Of a DNA stretch of 64,000 nucleotides, positions 6,871-15,418 are shown in pieces. A program made the translations under genes and the position numbers. This DNA comes from Allobosea psychrotolerans (lineage in GTDB: Bacteria > Pseudomonadota > Alphaproteobacteria > Rhizobiales > Beijerinckiaceae): positions 256,564 through 320,563 of the forward strand of contig NZ_PQFZ01000006.1 in the NCBI RefSeq assembly GCF_002917105.1. Reading direction: 5' to 3'. Below the pieces are notes generated by a model. It was not told the DNA's origin, did not search any database, and worked only from the letters and a program-made list of their open reading frames with translations. Numbering within the stretch: position 1 is the stretch's first letter; the number at the start of each line of letters is the position of its first letter.

Positions 6871-8307
6871 TCACCGCACCAGGATGTTGCGGAACTGCCA
6901 GGGATCGCTCTCGTCGATATCCTCGGGGAAGAAGCCCGGGCGGCCGTCGAGCGGCGTCCAGTCGGTATAGGCGCCGGTGACCGGCCCGAGATAGGGCAGC
7001 TGCACTTCGAGGCAGCGGCGGAAATCCATCTCGTCGGCCTCGACGATGCCGGCCTTGGGGTTCTCCAGCGCCCAGACCATGCCGGCGAGCACGGCCGAGG
7101 TCACCTGCATGCCGGTGGCGTTCTGATAGGGCGCGATCCGGCGGGTCTCCTCGACGGAGAGCTGCGAGCCGTACCAATAGGCATTCTTGCCATGGCCGTA
7201 GAGCAGCACGCCGAGCTCGTCGATGCCGTCGACGATCTCGTCCTCCTCGAGGATGTGGTGCTCCTCCTGCACCTGGCCGGCATTGCCGAACATCTCGTGC
7301 AGCGAGAGCACGGCGTCATTGGCCGGGTGGTAGGCGTAATGGCAGGTCGGCCGGTAGACCGGCTTGCCGGTCTCGTCGCGCACGGTGAAATAATCTGCGA
7401 TCGAGATCGACTCGTTATGCGTCACCAGGAAGCCGTATTGCGGCCCCGGCGTCGGGCACCAGCTCCGGACGCGGGTGTTGGCGCCGGGCTGGAGCAGGTA
7501 GATCGCGGCCTTGCAGCCGGCCTCGTGCTCGCGGCCGTTCTCCGGCATCCAGGTCTCATGCGTGCCCCAGCCGAGCTCGGCCGGCTGCATGCCCTCGGAG
7601 ACGAAGCCCTCAACCGACCAGGTGTTGACGAAGACGCCGCGGGGCTTGGGGTGCTTGGCGCGCTGCGTGTCGCGCTCGGCGATGTGGATGCCCTTGACGC
7701 CGACCTGCTGGGCGAGCTTGCCCCACTCCTCGCGCGTCTTGGGCTCGGGCGTCTGCAGGCCGAGATCGGCGGCGATGTTGAGCAGGCCCTGCTTGACGAA
7801 CCAGGAGACCATGCCGGGATTGGCCCCGCAGCAGGAGACGGCCGTGGTCGTGCCGGCCGGGCGGGCATGCTTGGCGCCGATCGTCGCCTCGCGCAGCGCA
7901 TAGTTGGAGCGCTCGGCCGCGCCCTTGCTGTGGTCGAAATAGAAGCCGAGCCAGGGCTCGTTGACGGTGTCGATATAGAGCGCGCCGAGATCGGAGCAGA
8001 ACTGCATGATGTCGAGCGAGCCGGTATCGACCGACAGGTTGACGCAGAAGCCCTGGCCGCCGCCGATCGTGAGCAGCGGCTCCAGCAGCGTCTTGTAGTT
8101 CTCCCGCGTCACCGCCTCCTTGATGAAGCGGATGCCACGCTCGTCGAGCAGGTCACGATCGGCATCATCGGGCGCGATCACCACGAAGCGCGACCGGTCG
8201 TACTCGAAATGCCGTTCGATCAGCGGCAGCGTGCCGCGGCCGATGGAGCCGAAGCCGATCATCACGATCGGGCCGGTGATCTTTCCGTGTACGGGCCAGT
8301 TGCTCAT
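6871..8307 (-). CDS. hss: Homospermidine synthase
   Basis: NAD-dependent enzyme (EC 2.5.1.44 type) that condenses two putrescines, or putrescine and spermidine, to homospermidine in the cytoplasm. The 478-residue length and sequence match bacterial HSS: the N-terminal Rossmann motif GFGSIGRG is at 18-25, and typical blocks include VNEPWLGFYFD and GANPGMVSWFVKQGLL. Homospermidine is the signature polyamine of many Hyphomicrobiales. Its substrate can come from the ornithine decarboxylase at 13498-14643. The gene is monocistronic, between a family C repeat and a family D repeat. Its last 40 bases also exist as a diverged relic at 4515-4554. Confidence 0.96.
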   Translation of the reverse strand: MSNWPVHGKITGPIVMIGFGSIGRGTLPLIERHFEYDRSRFVVIAPDDADRDLLDERGIRFIKEAVTRENYKTLLEPLLTIGGGQGFCVNLSVDTGSLDIMQFCSDLGALYIDTVNEPWLGFYFDHSKGAAERSNYALREATIGAKHARPAGTTTAVSCCGANPGMVSWFVKQGLLNIAADLGLQTPEPKTREEWGKLAQQVGVKGIHIAERDTQRAKHPKPRGVFVNTWSVEGFVSEGMQPAELGWGTHETWMPENGREHEAGCKAAIYLLQPGANTRVRSWCPTPGPQYGFLVTHNESISIADYFTVRDETGKPVYRPTCHYAYHPANDAVLSLHEMFGNAGQVQEEHHILEEDEIVDGIDELGVLLYGHGKNAYWYGSQLSVEETRRIAPYQNATGMQVTSAVLAGMVWALENPKAGIVEADEMDFRRCLEVQLPYLGPVTGAYTDWTPLDGRPGFFPEDIDESDPWQFRNILVR

Positions 8308-8434
8308 TCTCTGGTTGTCTCCTTCGCGGTTGCGCGTCGTTGGTGGGAATGGCCTTGCATGGCCATCGCCGGCTCGTAGGGGGGAAGCGCGCCCTGAGTC
8401 AAATCATGGCCGGCCGGCTTTGCGAGAGCCGGAT

Positions 8435-8551
8435 GATTTCAGATGGAATCACAGAGTGATTCCATCTGAAATCTGAATCCGTCTCTCATCCCGGGAGTGA
8501 GAGCAGGATCGATGCGCAAAACCGGTTCCCACTTTTTCGCATCCTGCTCTA
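8435..8551. repeat. Dispersed repeat, family D, with a perfect 17-bp palindrome
   Basis: Arms 8435-8451 (GATTTCAGATGGAATCA) and 8457-8473 are exact reverse complements around a 5-base loop. They are followed by CAAAACCGGTTCCCACTTTT and CGCATCCTGCTCT. It lies between the stop of the phosphodiesterase gene and the start of homospermidine synthase, both on the minus strand. Nothing else is seen in 8308-8548. Confidence 0.8.
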
Positions 8552-9376
8552 GTGAGCTCCGGGATAATCGGCATCGAGCACGAAGGGATAGGGCCCGGCG
8601 AAACGCTCGACATAGGCCGTGTGACTGACGAAACCCGCGCCCTCGCGCCAGCTATGCAGCAGATAGGCCGCCGGCTCCATATGGAAGGTCGCGGCACCGT
8701 CATCGCTCAGATCGAGCGTCACCTGATGCGTCACGCTGGGCGCGATCTGCGCGATGGTGCCGGCGAAGCGCGTCACGACCGGCCGATGGTGATGGCCGCA
8801 GACGACGCGCTCGATATTGGGATGGCGCGCGACGATGGCGGCGAAATCCGCCGCGCCCTCGAGCAGGCGAATCGCATCCATATGCGCAATGCCGCAATCG
8901 AAGGGCGGGTGGTGCATGAAGATCGCCACCGGCTTGCCATTCGCCTCGGCCAGCGCCCGCTCGAGCACGGCAAGCCGCGCCGGGCAGAGCCCGCCGAAGC
9001 TCTGCCCCGGCACCAGCGTGTCCAAGCCGATCAGGCGCATCGGCCCGAGATCGGCGACGAACTGGATGAAGCCGCCATCGCGCAGGGTCCGCGGATCGAG
9101 CTTCAGCCCGGCGACCAATGTCTCGCGGCGGTCGTGATTGCCCGGCAATAGCAGAACCGGGATGTCGAGCCGGCTCAGCAAGCTCTGCAGCAGCTCATAT
9201 TCCTCGGCCAGCCCGCAATCGGTCAGGTCCCCGGTGATGACGAGGACATCGGGACGCGGCCGCAGGCTTGCGACCGCATCGAGCGCGCGCTCGGTCAGCG
9301 CATTGGTCTCGGAGACGCGATAGGCCGGCTTGCCGCGCGGGCGGACATGCAGGTCGGTGATATGGGCGATGAGCAT
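8549..9376 (-). CDS. Metallophosphoesterase (class III cyclic nucleotide / glycerophosphodiester phosphodiesterase type)
   Basis: A 275-residue calcineurin-like phosphoesterase with all binuclear metal motifs: D8-x-H10, GD50, GN80HD, H155 in MHHPP, and GH195-x-H197 in GHHH. This is the GpdQ/CpdA/Rv0805 class. It is the last gene of an ABC importer cluster resembling the Ugp glycerol-3-phosphate system, which suggests it cleaves imported glycerophosphodiesters rather than cAMP. That is inference from context. The start at 9376 is chosen because MLIAHITDLH matches the family N terminus. Two short hairpins separate it from the binding-protein gene. Confidence 0.88.
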   Translation of the reverse strand: MLIAHITDLHVRPRGKPAYRVSETNALTERALDAVASLRPRPDVLVITGDLTDCGLAEEYELLQSLLSRLDIPVLLLPGNHDRRETLVAGLKLDPRTLRDGGFIQFVADLGPMRLIGLDTLVPGQSFGGLCPARLAVLERALAEANGKPVAIFMHHPPFDCGIAHMDAIRLLEGAADFAAIVARHPNIERVVCGHHHRPVVTRFAGTIAQIAPSVTHQVTLDLSDDGAATFHMEPAAYLLHSWREGAGFVSHTAYVERFAGPYPFVLDADYPGAH

Positions 9377-9401
9377 GGCTGATCCGGTCTTGAAGGGCGT
9401 C

Positions 9402-9473
9402 ATGGCCGGGTTCGACCCGGCCATCTCAGGAAGGAAAGGCGACGCGGAGATGCCCGGGTCGAAGCCCGGGCAT
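9402..9473. repeat. Two tandem short hairpins between the binding-protein and phosphodiesterase genes
   Basis: About 9402-9426 (ATGGCCGGG, TTCGA-type loop, CCCGGCCAT) and about 9449-9473 (ATGCCCGGG, loop, CCCGGGCAT) are perfect or near-perfect hairpins inside one transcription unit. They lack a T-run. They could stabilise or attenuate the polycistronic message, or be repeat debris. Confidence 0.6.
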
Positions 9474-9497
9474 GACCTTCGTCGCAGGCGGCCGACC

Positions 9498-10829
9498 TCA
9501 ATTCGTCGGCAGCTTCAGCGCGGTCTGCTCGACATAGGGCCGCATGACCTCGTCGGCGGTCTTCTGCGCGGCAACGAGCGCCTCCTTCGGCGCCTTCTTG
9601 CCGGAGAGCACGGCCTGCAACTCGTCCTCGATCGCCTTGCGGACGGGGACGGTCTTGTAGGTCGCGAACCACGGCTTGGCGAAGGCGAGCTGCTTCACCG
9701 CGATGCCGGCGTCCGGATTCTTGGCCAGGAACTCCTTCATCTCGGGCAGGTCATAGGCGGCCATGTTCGGCGCGAAATAGCCGGTGGCGCGGCTCCACCA
9801 GCCGGACTTCTCGGGCGCAGTCAGCCAGTTGATCAGCGTCCAGGCGGCCTGCCGGCGCGCGCCCTCGACGCCGGTCGGGATGACGAGCGAGGCGCCGCCG
9901 ATCGGCACCTCGTTCTTCACGTTCTTGGGCACGAAGGCGACCTTGTAGGGGAATTTCGCATTGCTGCGGATATGCGTCAGCGAACCGGTCGAGAGCAGCA
10001 CCATCGAGGACTGGCCCGAGAGGAAGGCGCTGGAGACCGCGCCGCCCGCCTGCACGCCGGCGGGATGAACCTTGGCCTTGGCGACGAGGTCGGACCAGAA
10101 GGTCAGCGCGCCGAGCATGGACGGGGTGTCGTAATAGACCTCGCCGCCGTAATCGACATTGAACCACTGCCCGCCATTGGACTGGGTCAGCGCCTGCAGG
10201 ATCCAGCCGCCGTAATCGTAATTGGAAGGCATCGTGATGCCCCAGCGGGTGACGCGGTCGCCCTCGCGCTTGGTCAGCTTCTTGGCGGCGGCGGCGAACT
10301 CTTCCCAGGTGGCCGGCAGCTTGTCGGGGTCGAGGCCGGCTTCCTTGAAATGGTCGGCATTGATGTAGAGCAGCGGCGTCGAATTGTGGAAGGGCACGCC
10401 ATAGACCGAGCGGTCGAGCACGGCATTGCCATAGAGCGCCGGGAAGAACTGGCCCATGAACTGGTCGTTGCTCTTGCCGTCGGCCTTGATCAGCCCGTCG
10501 AGCGGCTGAATCTCGCCCTCGATCTTGAGGTCGAGCAGGAAGTTCGCCGACATGATCGCTGCCGCCGGCGGCTTGCCGGCCTTCATCGCGGCGCGGGTCT
10601 TGATCAGCGTCTCGTCATAGCTGCCGGTATAGACCGGCGTCGCCTTGATCGCGGGATGGGTCTCGTTGAACTCCTTGATCATGGTGGCCATGTCGCGGGC
10701 GAGCTGCCCGTCGACCGGAACCGGGAAGAACAGTTCGATTTCGGTGGGAGCCTGCGCGAAGGCCGGGGAGAGCGCAAAGCTCGCGGCAAGGGCCGCGCCT
10801 GCGAGGACGGAGCGACGGGTGGTCGTCAT
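9498..10829 (-). CDS. ABC transporter substrate-binding protein, UgpB/MalE-like
   Basis: Periplasmic extracellular solute-binding protein family 1, 443 residues, with a twin-arginine-like signal (TTTRRSVLAGAALAASF then SPAFAQ). The mature part shows family features such as NSTPLLYINADHFKEAGLDP and ATWEEFAAAAKKLT, closest in feel to UgpB, the glycerol-3-phosphate binder. It is followed (in transcription) by a phosphodiesterase and preceded by two permease genes with 12-bp and 4-bp-overlap spacing, forming one operon. No ATPase gene is included. Substrate likely glycerol phosphate, a glycerophosphodiester or a sugar; not decided by sequence. Confidence 0.88.
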   Translation of the reverse strand: MTTTRRSVLAGAALAASFALSPAFAQAPTEIELFFPVPVDGQLARDMATMIKEFNETHPAIKATPVYTGSYDETLIKTRAAMKAGKPPAAAIMSANFLLDLKIEGEIQPLDGLIKADGKSNDQFMGQFFPALYGNAVLDRSVYGVPFHNSTPLLYINADHFKEAGLDPDKLPATWEEFAAAAKKLTKREGDRVTRWGITMPSNYDYGGWILQALTQSNGGQWFNVDYGGEVYYDTPSMLGALTFWSDLVAKAKVHPAGVQAGGAVSSAFLSGQSSMVLLSTGSLTHIRSNAKFPYKVAFVPKNVKNEVPIGGASLVIPTGVEGARRQAAWTLINWLTAPEKSGWWSRATGYFAPNMAAYDLPEMKEFLAKNPDAGIAVKQLAFAKPWFATYKTVPVRKAIEDELQAVLSGKKAPKEALVAAQKTADEVMRPYVEQTALKLPTN

Positions 10830-10841
10830 GTTGGCTGCCTT

Positions 10842-11675
10842 TTACTTGATGCCGGATGAGACGAAGGAGTTGACGAAGGCGCGCTGGAACAGCGCAAAGG
10901 CGATCAGCAGCGGCGCGCTGACCATGAGCGTGCCCGCCGCGATGACGCCCCAGGCCTGCGCGCCCTCGGCGCCGCGCGTGAAGGTCGCGAGCCCGACGGT
11001 GAGCGGGCGCAGATCGGGCGAATTGATCACCATCAGCGGCCAGAGGAACTCGTTCCAATGCGCGGTGACGGAGACGATCGAGAAGGCGATCAGCGAGGGC
11101 TTCGCCAGGGGCAGATAGATGAAGCGAATGCGCTGCCAGATATTGGCGCCGTCGATCAGCGCCGCATCCTCGAGCTCGCGCGGGATCACCTTGAAGGCCT
11201 GGCGCATCAGGAAGGTGCCGAAGGCCGAGGCGAAATAGGGCGCCATCACGCCGAGCAGCGTGTCGTAGAGCCCGAGCTGGGCGACCATCACCAGATTGGG
11301 CACCATCAGCACGACCGGCGCGAGCATGAGCTGGAGCAGGAAGAGATAGAAGCAGAGCGTGCGGCCGGGAAACTCGATCCGCGCGAAGACATAGCCGGCT
11401 AACGTCACCGTGACGAGCTGGACGGCGAGGATGCCGAAGCTGATGATCGTCGTGTTCAGCGTGTAGCGCGGGAAATCGGCCGAGCCCCAGGCCTCGGCGA
11501 AATTGCCGAGCGTCGGGATGTAGCGCGGCACCAGCGAGGCCATGCCGGCGCCCATGCTCTCGGGGTTGAAGGCCGCGACCAGCATCCAGATGAATGGCAC
11601 CATCCACAGCGCCGCAATAGTGAGCGTGGCGCCATAGCCGAGCTTGGGCGAGATTTCGCGATTGGCGACGCTCAT
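10842..11675 (-). CDS. ABC transporter permease, UgpE/MalG-like
   Basis: Inner-membrane permease of 277 residues with six predicted membrane segments and the coupling EAA-like loop around ELEDAALIDGANIWQRIRFI, where the ATPase docks. It belongs to the carbohydrate-uptake (CUT1) group. Its start overlaps the stop of the upstream permease by 4 bp (ATGA), and the binding-protein gene follows after 12 bp. It pairs with the 11672-12607 permease. Confidence 0.9.
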   Translation of the reverse strand: MSVANREISPKLGYGATLTIAALWMVPFIWMLVAAFNPESMGAGMASLVPRYIPTLGNFAEAWGSADFPRYTLNTTIISFGILAVQLVTVTLAGYVFARIEFPGRTLCFYLFLLQLMLAPVVLMVPNLVMVAQLGLYDTLLGVMAPYFASAFGTFLMRQAFKVIPRELEDAALIDGANIWQRIRFIYLPLAKPSLIAFSIVSVTAHWNEFLWPLMVINSPDLRPLTVGLATFTRGAEGAQAWGVIAAGTLMVSAPLLIAFALFQRAFVNSFVSSGIK

Positions 11676-12607
11676 GCCTCGCGCTCCCCGAAGGAGCGCT
11701 CGAGCGTGCGCAGCGAGGAGGCGGTGATGGCAAGCAGCAGCGCCAGCATCACCAGCGTGCCCGCCGCGGCGCGGCCCGCATCATAGCTCTCGACCGCCTG
11801 CTGATAGACATAGAACAGCAGGAGATTGGTCGAATCCGAGGGCCCGCCCTTGGTCAGCACGAAAACATGGTCGACCTGCGTCACCACATTGAGCAGGCCG
11901 ATGACCAGCACGAAGCCGATCGTCGGCTTGAGATAGGGCAGCGTGATGTGGCGCAGGCGCTGCCAGGGGCCGGCGCCGTCGAGGATCGCCGCCTCATAAG
12001 CGTCCGCCGGCACGGCCTGGAGGCCCGCCAGGAAGAACAGCATGTAGTAGCCGGCATTCTTCCAGATCGTCAGGCCCATGATCGAGTAGAGCGCGACATC
12101 GGGATCGCCGAGCCAGTTCGGCCCGCTCAGGGCGAGCTTGGCGAGGTGGTAGTCGAGCAGGCCGACATTGGGCAGGAACAGGAACAGGAAGATCGAGGCC
12201 GCAGCGACCAGCGGAATCAGCACCGGCAGGAAGAACAGCGCCCGCAGCAGCGTATTGACCCGGTTCGACTTGGCCAGCGCCATGGCGAAGCCGAGCGCCA
12301 GGACGAGGCTGGGGACCACCGTGCCGAAGGCATAGACCAGGTTGTTGACGAGCGCCTTGCGGAAGGCCGGGTCGGCGAAGAGCTTGAGGAAGTTGTCGAG
12401 CCCGACATAGACCTGCGGCCCACCGATCTTGCGCTGGTTGTGCAGCGCCTGCCAGGCGACCTCGACCACCGGCCAATAGGTGAACAGCGCCAGGAACAGG
12501 AGCGAGGGCGACAGCATCGCGAAGGCGAGCAGGGTCGTGCGCCGCGGCCGCCATTTCGCGACCCGCCACTGCGCTGCCATTCCCGTCACCAGTACCGCGT
12601 CAGCCAT
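11672..12607 (-). CDS. ABC transporter permease, UgpA/MalF-like
   Basis: Inner-membrane permease of about 311 residues, six predicted membrane segments, with the EAA-like loop YEAAILDGAGPWQRLRHITL near the C-terminal third. It is the first gene of the Ugp-like operon. Start choice: the ATG at 12607 lies 7 bases after AAAGG; the adjacent ATG at 12610 is equally possible, and an upstream in-frame ATG at 12631 lacks a ribosome site. CUT1-type importers need an ATPase of the UgpC/MalK kind, which is not encoded nearby. Confidence 0.88.
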   Translation of the reverse strand: MADAVLVTGMAAQWRVAKWRPRRTTLLAFAMLSPSLLFLALFTYWPVVEVAWQALHNQRKIGGPQVYVGLDNFLKLFADPAFRKALVNNLVYAFGTVVPSLVLALGFAMALAKSNRVNTLLRALFFLPVLIPLVAAASIFLFLFLPNVGLLDYHLAKLALSGPNWLGDPDVALYSIMGLTIWKNAGYYMLFFLAGLQAVPADAYEAAILDGAGPWQRLRHITLPYLKPTIGFVLVIGLLNVVTQVDHVFVLTKGGPSDSTNLLLFYVYQQAVESYDAGRAAAGTLVMLALLLAITASSLRTLERSFGEREA

Positions 12608-12681
12608 CATCCCACCTTTGGCGGGGGTCATGGCGGCGATGGGCGACGAAGCCGCTACAGATCAGTGACGAAACCATGACA

Positions 12682-12702
12682 GACCCGGCCAATGGCCGGG
12701 TC
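12682..12702 (-). terminator. Hairpin after the GNAT gene, possible terminator
   Basis: GACCCGGCC (12682-12690), loop AAT, GGCCGGGTC (12694-12702): a perfect 9-bp stem directly after the GNAT stop on the minus strand. No T-run follows, so it may be a processing or repeat hairpin rather than a true intrinsic terminator. Confidence 0.4.
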
Positions 12703-12716
12703 CGGGTGGCTTATTT

Positions 12717-13253
12717 TCAGGCAGCGCGCCGGATCGGCTCCGCGAAGACCGGTGTGGCGTCCAGACGCCCTGTCGCCGCCAGCATGCCGCTGGCGCCCGC
12801 GAGCGCGCCGTCGCGCAATTCGAGCGCGAGGAAGCGCTCGCGCTCAACCGGGCCCGGCATGGCGAGATCGCGCGTCAATGCGCCGGAGAAGCCGAAGCGC
12901 TCGTAATAGGGCGCATCGCCGACGAGCAGGATCGCGCCATGTCCACGGCAGGCCGCGCGCCAGATCACTTCCCGCATCATCGCCTTGCCGACGCCCTCGC
13001 CCTGGAGCTCAGGCGCGACGGCCAGCGGGCCGAGCAGCAGCGCCGGGACGCCGCTGGCCTCGACATGCCAGAGCCGCACGGTTGCGACGACGACGCCGTC
13101 GCGCTCGGCGGTCAGGGCGAGACCCTGGGCCGGCAGCCGGCCCTCGCGCAGGCGCTCGCTCGACTTCGCCGCCCGGCGCTCGCCGAGGCAGAGATCGAGC
13201 AGGGCCTCGCGGGCCGCGACATCGGACGGGATTTCCTCGCGGATCGTGATCAT
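12717..13253 (-). CDS. GNAT-family N-acetyltransferase (YhbS-like)
   Basis: A 178-residue acetyltransferase of the GCN5 fold. The acetyl-CoA loop is visible as LAVAPELQGEGVGKAMMREV (about 77-96), followed by the GD..YYERFGFS stretch typical of YhbS-like proteins. The substrate is unknown. The start at 13253 (MITIREEIPSDV) fits the family; an upstream extension to 13415 is low-complexity and rejected. The gene is separated from the ABC operon by a hairpin and looks monocistronic. Confidence 0.88.
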   Translation of the reverse strand: MITIREEIPSDVAAREALLDLCLGERRAAKSSERLREGRLPAQGLALTAERDGVVVATVRLWHVEASGVPALLLGPLAVAPELQGEGVGKAMMREVIWRAACRGHGAILLVGDAPYYERFGFSGALTRDLAMPGPVERERFLALELRDGALAGASGMLAATGRLDATPVFAEPIRRAA

Positions 13254-13497
13254 GACGCACCTCCGGCCGGACCGCCCAAGACAGCCAAGGCTGCGCAGAC
13301 CTTCCCGGCGCCGCGCGAGCGCGGCCACAAGACTAAAGGGATGTGTGGAAGAGGGTCCGGCGGGAGCCACGGCCGCGGCGCTCCCTTCTGGAGGCGCGGA
13401 CGCTCCACCCGACATCGCTGGGCGGCCTGCCGCTCATGGCAGGGCGCTTCGCCGGACCCGATTGGTGAGGGGCGCGGGTTAGACGCGCTCCGTTTCG

Positions 13498-14643
13498 TCA
13501 GATGACGTATTGCCTCAGCGGCGGGAAGCCGTTGAAGGCGACGGCCGAATAGGTCGTCGTATAGGCGCCCGTGCCCTCGATCAGCACGCGATCGCCGATC
13601 TCCAGGCTGAACGGCAGCATGTACGGGGTCTTCTCGTACATGACGTCGACCGAATCGCAGGTCGGGCCGGCGAGCACGCATGGCACCGTCGCATCGCCGT
13701 CGCGGGCGGTGCGGATCGGGTAGCGGATCGCCTCGTCCATGGTCTCGGCGAGACCGTTGAACTTGCCGATGTCGAGATAGACCCAGCGCACATCGTCGCT
13801 CTCGGCCTTCTTCGAGATCAGCACGACCTCCGCCTCGATCAGCCCGGCCTCGCCGACCATGCCGCGGCCCGGCTCGATGATCGTCTCGGGCAGCTGGTTG
13901 CCGAAATGCTTCGACAGCGCCCGGAAGATCGCGTCGCCATAGGAGGGCACGCCCGGAATCGGCTTCAGGTAGCGCGCCGGGAAGCCGCCGCCGAGATTGA
14001 CCATCGACAGCGAGAGACCGCGGGTGGCGCATTCCTTGAAGACCGCCGAGGCCGAGGCCAGGGCGGAATCCCAGGCGTTCACATTCGCCTGCTGCGAGCC
14101 GACATGGAACGAGATGCCATACGCGGTCAGGCCCAGGCGATGGCCGTGCTCTAGCACGTCCGCGGCCATTTCGGGCACGCAGCCGAACTTGCGCGAGAGC
14201 GGCCAGTCGGCGCCGGCGCCGTCGCAGAGGATGCGGCAGAAGATGCGCGCATCCGCCACGCCGACCTTCTCGGCCGAACGGGAGACCTTGTCGACTTCGG
14301 CCGTGCAGTCGACGGCGAAGAGGCGCACGCCGAGCTCCATGGCGCGCACGACGTCGCGCTCCTTCTTGATCGTGTTGCCGAAGGAGATGCGGTCGGCGGT
14401 CGCGCCGGCCGCAAGCGCGAGCTCGATCTCGACAACCGAGGCGCAATCGAAGCAGGAGCCGAGCTTGGCCAGGAGCCCGAGCACTTCCGGCGCGGGATTC
14501 GCCTTCACGGCGTAGAACACGCGCGTGTCGGGGAGAGCCCGCGAGAAGGCATGATAGTTCTCGCGCACGACATCGAGGTCGATGACGACGCAAGGCCCAT
14601 CCTCACGGCGGGTGCGAAGGAATTCACGGATGCGCTCGGTCAT
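13498..14643 (-). CDS. Ornithine decarboxylase (fold III, ODC/DAP family)
   Basis: PLP enzyme of 381 residues making putrescine from ornithine; some bacterial homologues also take lysine. Signature residues are present: K47 in VFYAVKANP (Schiff-base lysine), HVGSQ at 180-184, the GGGFP phosphate-binding loop (218-222), EPGRG at 257-261, and the second-subunit active-site cysteine C329 in GPTCDSVD. The start at 14643 follows a strong GGAGGAG ribosome site. A leader of several hundred bases with many hairpins precedes it, as is known for alphaproteobacterial speF genes, so polyamine-responsive RNA control is likely. With homospermidine synthase at 6871-8307 it completes a route from ornithine to homospermidine. 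Confidence 0.94.
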   Translation of the reverse strand: MTERIREFLRTRREDGPCVVIDLDVVRENYHAFSRALPDTRVFYAVKANPAPEVLGLLAKLGSCFDCASVVEIELALAAGATADRISFGNTIKKERDVVRAMELGVRLFAVDCTAEVDKVSRSAEKVGVADARIFCRILCDGAGADWPLSRKFGCVPEMAADVLEHGHRLGLTAYGISFHVGSQQANVNAWDSALASASAVFKECATRGLSLSMVNLGGGFPARYLKPIPGVPSYGDAIFRALSKHFGNQLPETIIEPGRGMVGEAGLIEAEVVLISKKAESDDVRWVYLDIGKFNGLAETMDEAIRYPIRTARDGDATVPCVLAGPTCDSVDVMYEKTPYMLPFSLEIGDRVLIEGTGAYTTTYSAVAFNGFPPLRQYVI

Positions 14644-15085
14644 GAGACGCTGCTCCTCCGGCGCAAGCGGCGCCGATGCGACATGAAGCCGGCTGAGCCG
14701 TCGGCGATTCAAGGCGCGATGGAGACGCCAAGAACAGCCGAACAACTAAGTTCGGACTCTGATAACCGTCGCTTGGGGAGACCCCGCACGCCCGGCAATG
14801 AAGGACAAGCCTCTTCGGTGCTGGTCTTTGGAGGACCAGCGAGACCAAAAAAAGCCCGTTCCGTCGTTGCTTTAAGCTGCGTCCCCCGTGGAGATTCGGG
14901 GTTCGCCGGTTTCGCCTCCGGCTGCCAGTCGCTGTTCGGTGACAGTTCCCTTGGGAGGAACCGGGAGCGTGATTTGAGGGGATATCCATCCCCCTCCATC
15001 CGTCTCCAACACCTGGCGGCTGTCCGGCCTCTTGTCCGGATGCCCACCGACTGACACGCGGCCACAGGCACGTGCGAATTGGGTG
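14644..15085 (-). promoter_or_regulatory. Long structured 5' leader of ornithine decarboxylase, candidate speF-type RNA
   Basis: No gene fits here. The minus strand shows a series of hairpins: GGGGAT/ATCCCC (14993-14978), GTTCC/GGGAAC (about 14961-14945), GCCGG/CCGGC (14922-14905), CCCCG/CGGGG (14901-14884), and CTGGTC/GACCAG (14839-14821). A run of seven T follows GGGC at about 14853-14847. A conserved speF motif is known upstream of ornithine decarboxylase in alphaproteobacteria; the match here is by position and style, not by alignment. Confidence 0.5.
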
Positions 15086-15090
15086 AACGC

Positions 15091-15119
15091 GATATACGGA
15101 TTGCCGACCGCGACTACAA
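15091..15119 (-). promoter_or_regulatory. Candidate promoter for ornithine decarboxylase
   Basis: On the minus strand, TTGTAG (15119-15114) and TATATC (15096-15091) are separated by 17 bases. This would give a leader of about 440 nt. The hexamers are imperfect, so this is tentative. A 12-bp inverted repeat (15151-15162 and 15167-15178) lies just upstream in the shared divergent region with the glucan gene. Confidence 0.3.
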
Positions 15120-15418
15120 GTTTTTTTTGCCCCCCGCCGTGGATTTTTTGACGAACGCGGCCAGCGGGCCGTGTTCGTTCTTGCAGTGCAGGACTCAAGC
15201 CCGCCTTTCGCAGAAACGGATGCGGTTTCCGAACGGGTTCAGCTTCTGACCGGAGCGCGAGACCGGCATCGAGATCGGGAAAGTCGGTCTGCGCGATTGT
15301 CAACGGCGCGCGCCGCCGCAAGCTGCGGCGCCCGTGCCCTAGACCGGCCCCAATTCATCGCCTAAGTCACTGTCTCGACACGCCTTCACCGGCAATCGCG
15401 ATAGGGTTTCCGCGTCAC

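Noticed and set aside
13250..14593. 447-codon alternative frame across ornithine decarboxylase
   Set aside because: Out of phase with a gene that keeps all active-site motifs; Arg-rich low complexity.
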